Source: an uncultured Collinsella sp. (GTDB taxonomy: Bacteria > Actinomycetota > Coriobacteriia > Coriobacteriales > Coriobacteriaceae). From it: a stretch of 6,593 nucleotides of DNA. How positions within the stretch are numbered: position 1 is the first letter of the stretch; each line of letters opens with the position of its first letter. The notes under the pieces are model-generated. The model made no database searches, was not told where the DNA came from, and worked only from the letters and a program-made list of their open reading frames with translations. The stretch spans positions 1-6,593 of the forward strand of contig USMA01000053.1 in NCBI GenBank assembly GCA_900555765.1, written 5' to 3'. Shown piece after piece: positions 4,839 through 6,593 of the stretch. Both the position numbers and the translations under genes were made by a program.

Positions 4839-6593
4839 CTACAGCGCGCCGGAACCGGCTTGCATCATGCCGCCGGGGCCCGAACTCACGCCGCCTCCTA
4901 CAGGAGCAGCGTTTCCGGTATGCGGCGCCGCCGGAGCGGTATCGCCCCCGAGTGCACCCGCCGGACGCGGCGCCGGAATCTCACCCGTGCCGTGGCTAAA
5001 GACAAACTTGCCGTCGACCACGTCGCACAGGACGGTATCGCCCTCGCCCCACTCGCCAGCCAGCAGTTCCTCGGACAGCGGATCCTCGATGAGCTTTTGG
5101 ATGGCACGACGCAGCGGACGTGCGCCGTTGGTGAGGTCGGTACCCTCCGCCACAATCTTGTCGTAGGCCGCATCGGTAAGCTTGATGTTCATGCCGTTTG
5201 CGATCAGGCGCTGGCGCAGATCATCCACCAGCAGGTGCGCAATCTTGGTCAGGTTCTCGCCCGAGAGCTTCTGGAACACCACAATATCGTCGATACGGTT
5301 GAGCAGCTCGGGACGGAACAGGCGCTTGAGCTCGCCCATCGCACGGCCGCGGATCTCGCTCGACGTGAGACCCTGCTCACCGGTGGTGCCAAAACCGACG
5401 CTCGCATCCTGCGCGATCTCGCGGGCGCCCACGTTGGACGTCATGATGATCACGGTATTGCGGAAGTCGACCGTCTTGCCCTGGCTATCGGTCAGGCGGC
5501 CCTCCTCCAGCACCTGCAACAAAAAGTTGAAGATGTCGGGGTGCGCCTTCTCGATCTCGTCGAACAGCACGACCGAGTACGGATGACGGCGAACGGCCTT
5601 GGTGAGCTGACCGCCCTCGTCGTGGCCCACATAGCCCGGAGGACTACCGATGAGCTTGGAGACCTCGAACTCGCTGCCGAACTCGGACATGTCGAAGCTG
5701 ATGAGCGCGTCCTTGCTGCCAAAGAGGTACTCGGCGAGTGTCTTGGCGAGCTCGGTCTTGCCTGTGCCAGTGGGACCCAGGTAGATAAAGCTGCCGCCGG
5801 GACGACGCGTGTCCTTGAGCGGCGAGCGACTGCGGCGCACGGCCTTGGCGACGGCCTCGACTGCCTCATCCTGGCCGATGATGCGCGTCTTGAGCACGCT
5901 TTCGGTCTGCAGCAGGCGCCGGCTCTCGCTCTCGGTGAGCGAGGAAACCGGCACGCCAGAGGTCACGGACACGATGTCGGCAATCTGACTCACGTCGATG
6001 GTGAGCGGGCTGGCGTCGAGCTCGGCGGTCCAGGCGGCCTTGGCCTCGGCGAGCTCAATCTCGGCGGCCTTCTGCTGCTCGGTGATCTCGGCGGCCTTGT
6101 TCATGTCGTCGCTCTCGGTGGCCTCCTGCGCGGCGGCCTTGAGCTCCTCTATGCGATGCTCGGCCTCGCGCACCGGCTCGGGCGCGCGATTCGCGGCGAT
6201 GCGAGCGCGGGCACCGGCCTCGTCGATGAGGTCGATGGCCTTATCGGGCAGGAAGCGATCCGTGATGTAGCGGTCCGACAGCGTCGCGGCAGCGATCAGG
6301 GCGGCGTCCTGAATCTTGACGCCGTGGTAGACCTCGTAGCGCTCCTTCAGACCGCGCAGCATCGAGATGGTGTCCTCGACAGTCGGTTCATTGACCATGA
6401 CCGGCTGGAAACGACGCTCCAGCGCGGGGTCCTTCTCGATATACTGGCGGTACTCGTCCAGCGTGGTCGCGCCGATGCAGTGCAGCTCGCCGCGGGCCAG
6501 CATGGGCTTGAGCAGGTTGCCTGCGTCCATGGCACCGTCGGTCTTACCGGCACCCACGATGGTGTGCAGCTCATCGATGAAGAGGATGATCTT
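4839..6593 (-). CDS. clpC: ClpC-type AAA+ protein unfoldase, C-terminal 584 residues (5' end outside window)
   Basis: The Clp/Hsp100 ring ATPase that unfolds substrates and threads them into ClpP. The visible part begins inside NBD1 at Walker B (ILFIDELHT), then sensor 1 IGATT (40-44) and arginine finger ALERRFQ (57-63). A short coiled middle domain (about 138-188) has the single-hairpin length of ClpC, not the longer ClpB type. NBD2 follows: Walker A GPTGTGKT (273-280), pore loop GYVG (320-323), Walker B VVLFDE (341-346), sensor 1 TSN (385-387) and sensor 2 GAR (490-492). VGFG (399-402) sits where ClpC/ClpA carry the ClpP-docking loop, which ClpB lacks, so this is a protease partner. About 270 N-terminal residues, including the Walker A of NBD1, lie outside. 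After the D2 small domain comes a tail of about 50 Gly/Ala/Pro-rich residues ending QAGSGAL. The frame is open through the right window edge. Confidence 0.96.
   Translation of the reverse strand, partial: KIILFIDELHTIVGAGKTDGAMDAGNLLKPMLARGELHCIGATTLDEYRQYIEKDPALERRFQPVMVNEPTVEDTISMLRGLKERYEVYHGVKIQDAALIAAATLSDRYITDRFLPDKAIDLIDEAGARARIAANRAPEPVREAEHRIEELKAAAQEATESDDMNKAAEITEQQKAAEIELAEAKAAWTAELDASPLTIDVSQIADIVSVTSGVPVSSLTESESRRLLQTESVLKTRIIGQDEAVEAVAKAVRRSRSPLKDTRRPGGSFIYLGPTGTGKTELAKTLAEYLFGSKDALISFDMSEFGSEFEVSKLIGSPPGYVGHDEGGQLTKAVRRHPYSVVLFDEIEKAHPDIFNFLLQVLEEGRLTDSQGKTVDFRNTVIIMTSNVGAREIAQDASVGFGTTGEQGLTSSEIRGRAMGELKRLFRPELLNRIDDIVVFQKLSGENLTKIAHLLVDDLRQRLIANGMNIKLTDAAYDKIVAEGTDLTNGARPLRRAIQKLIEDPLSEELLAGEWGEGDTVLCDVVDGKFVFSHGTGEIPAPRPAGALGGDTAPAAPHTGNAAPVGGGVSSGPGGMMQAGSGAL

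Noticed and set aside
5182..6270. Plus-strand open frames opposite clpC
   Set aside because: Ser/Arg/Ala-rich shadows of a strongly conserved AAA+ gene, without ribosome binding sites or domains.
4839..6593. ClpB disaggregase as the identity of the right-edge gene
   Set aside because: The middle domain is too short for ClpB and a VGF ClpP-docking loop is present; both indicate ClpC.

Overview
This window looks like a chromosomal segment from a high-GC Gram-positive bacterium. Gene content and protein style (DisA, a ClpC-type AAA+ unfoldase, a 485-residue PepD, strong GGAGG-type ribosome binding sites, G/C-ending codons) suggest Actinomycetota, most likely a gut Coriobacteriia such as Collinsella. 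That placement is inferred from the overall character of the sequence, not from a marker-gene comparison.

Layout from left to right. (1) The 5' end of disA (c-di-AMP synthase) on the minus strand, cut by the window edge and starting at a TTG codon. (2) A divergent intergenic region of about 350 bases. Its right half carries a yybP-ykoY-type Mn2+ riboswitch whose last helix overlaps a strong intrinsic terminator. (3) mntP, a six-helix manganese exporter, on the plus strand. (4) A compact control region with three copies of an 18-bp operator (consensus CATGCAGASTTTTGCATG) around a probable promoter, followed by a HipB-like antitoxin and a HipA-like kinase toxin. (5) A convergent junction with the terminator of the next gene. 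(6) pepD, an M20C-family aminoacyl-histidine dipeptidase, on the minus strand. (7) clpC on the minus strand, with its C-terminal 584 residues in the window and the N-terminal part beyond the right edge.

How the parts relate. mntP and its riboswitch form a self-contained homeostasis unit: Mn2+ binding should hold the aptamer closed, block the terminator and switch exporter synthesis on. The hipBA unit appears autoregulated through its operators, as known toxin-antitoxin modules are. PepD and ClpC both belong to protein turnover. ClpC keeps the VGF loop used to dock on ClpP and would feed a protease, and PepD cleaves small dipeptides, so their adjacency is functionally sensible. A perfect hairpin lies between them, and pepD probably has its own promoter. 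disA and clpC are near neighbours in many Firmicutes (clpC-radA-disA). Here they are separated by pepD, hipBA and mntP, and radA is not between them.

The most informative element is the complete riboswitch-terminator switch, followed by the symmetric operator array in front of hipBA. No mobile element, CRISPR array, rRNA or tRNA was seen.
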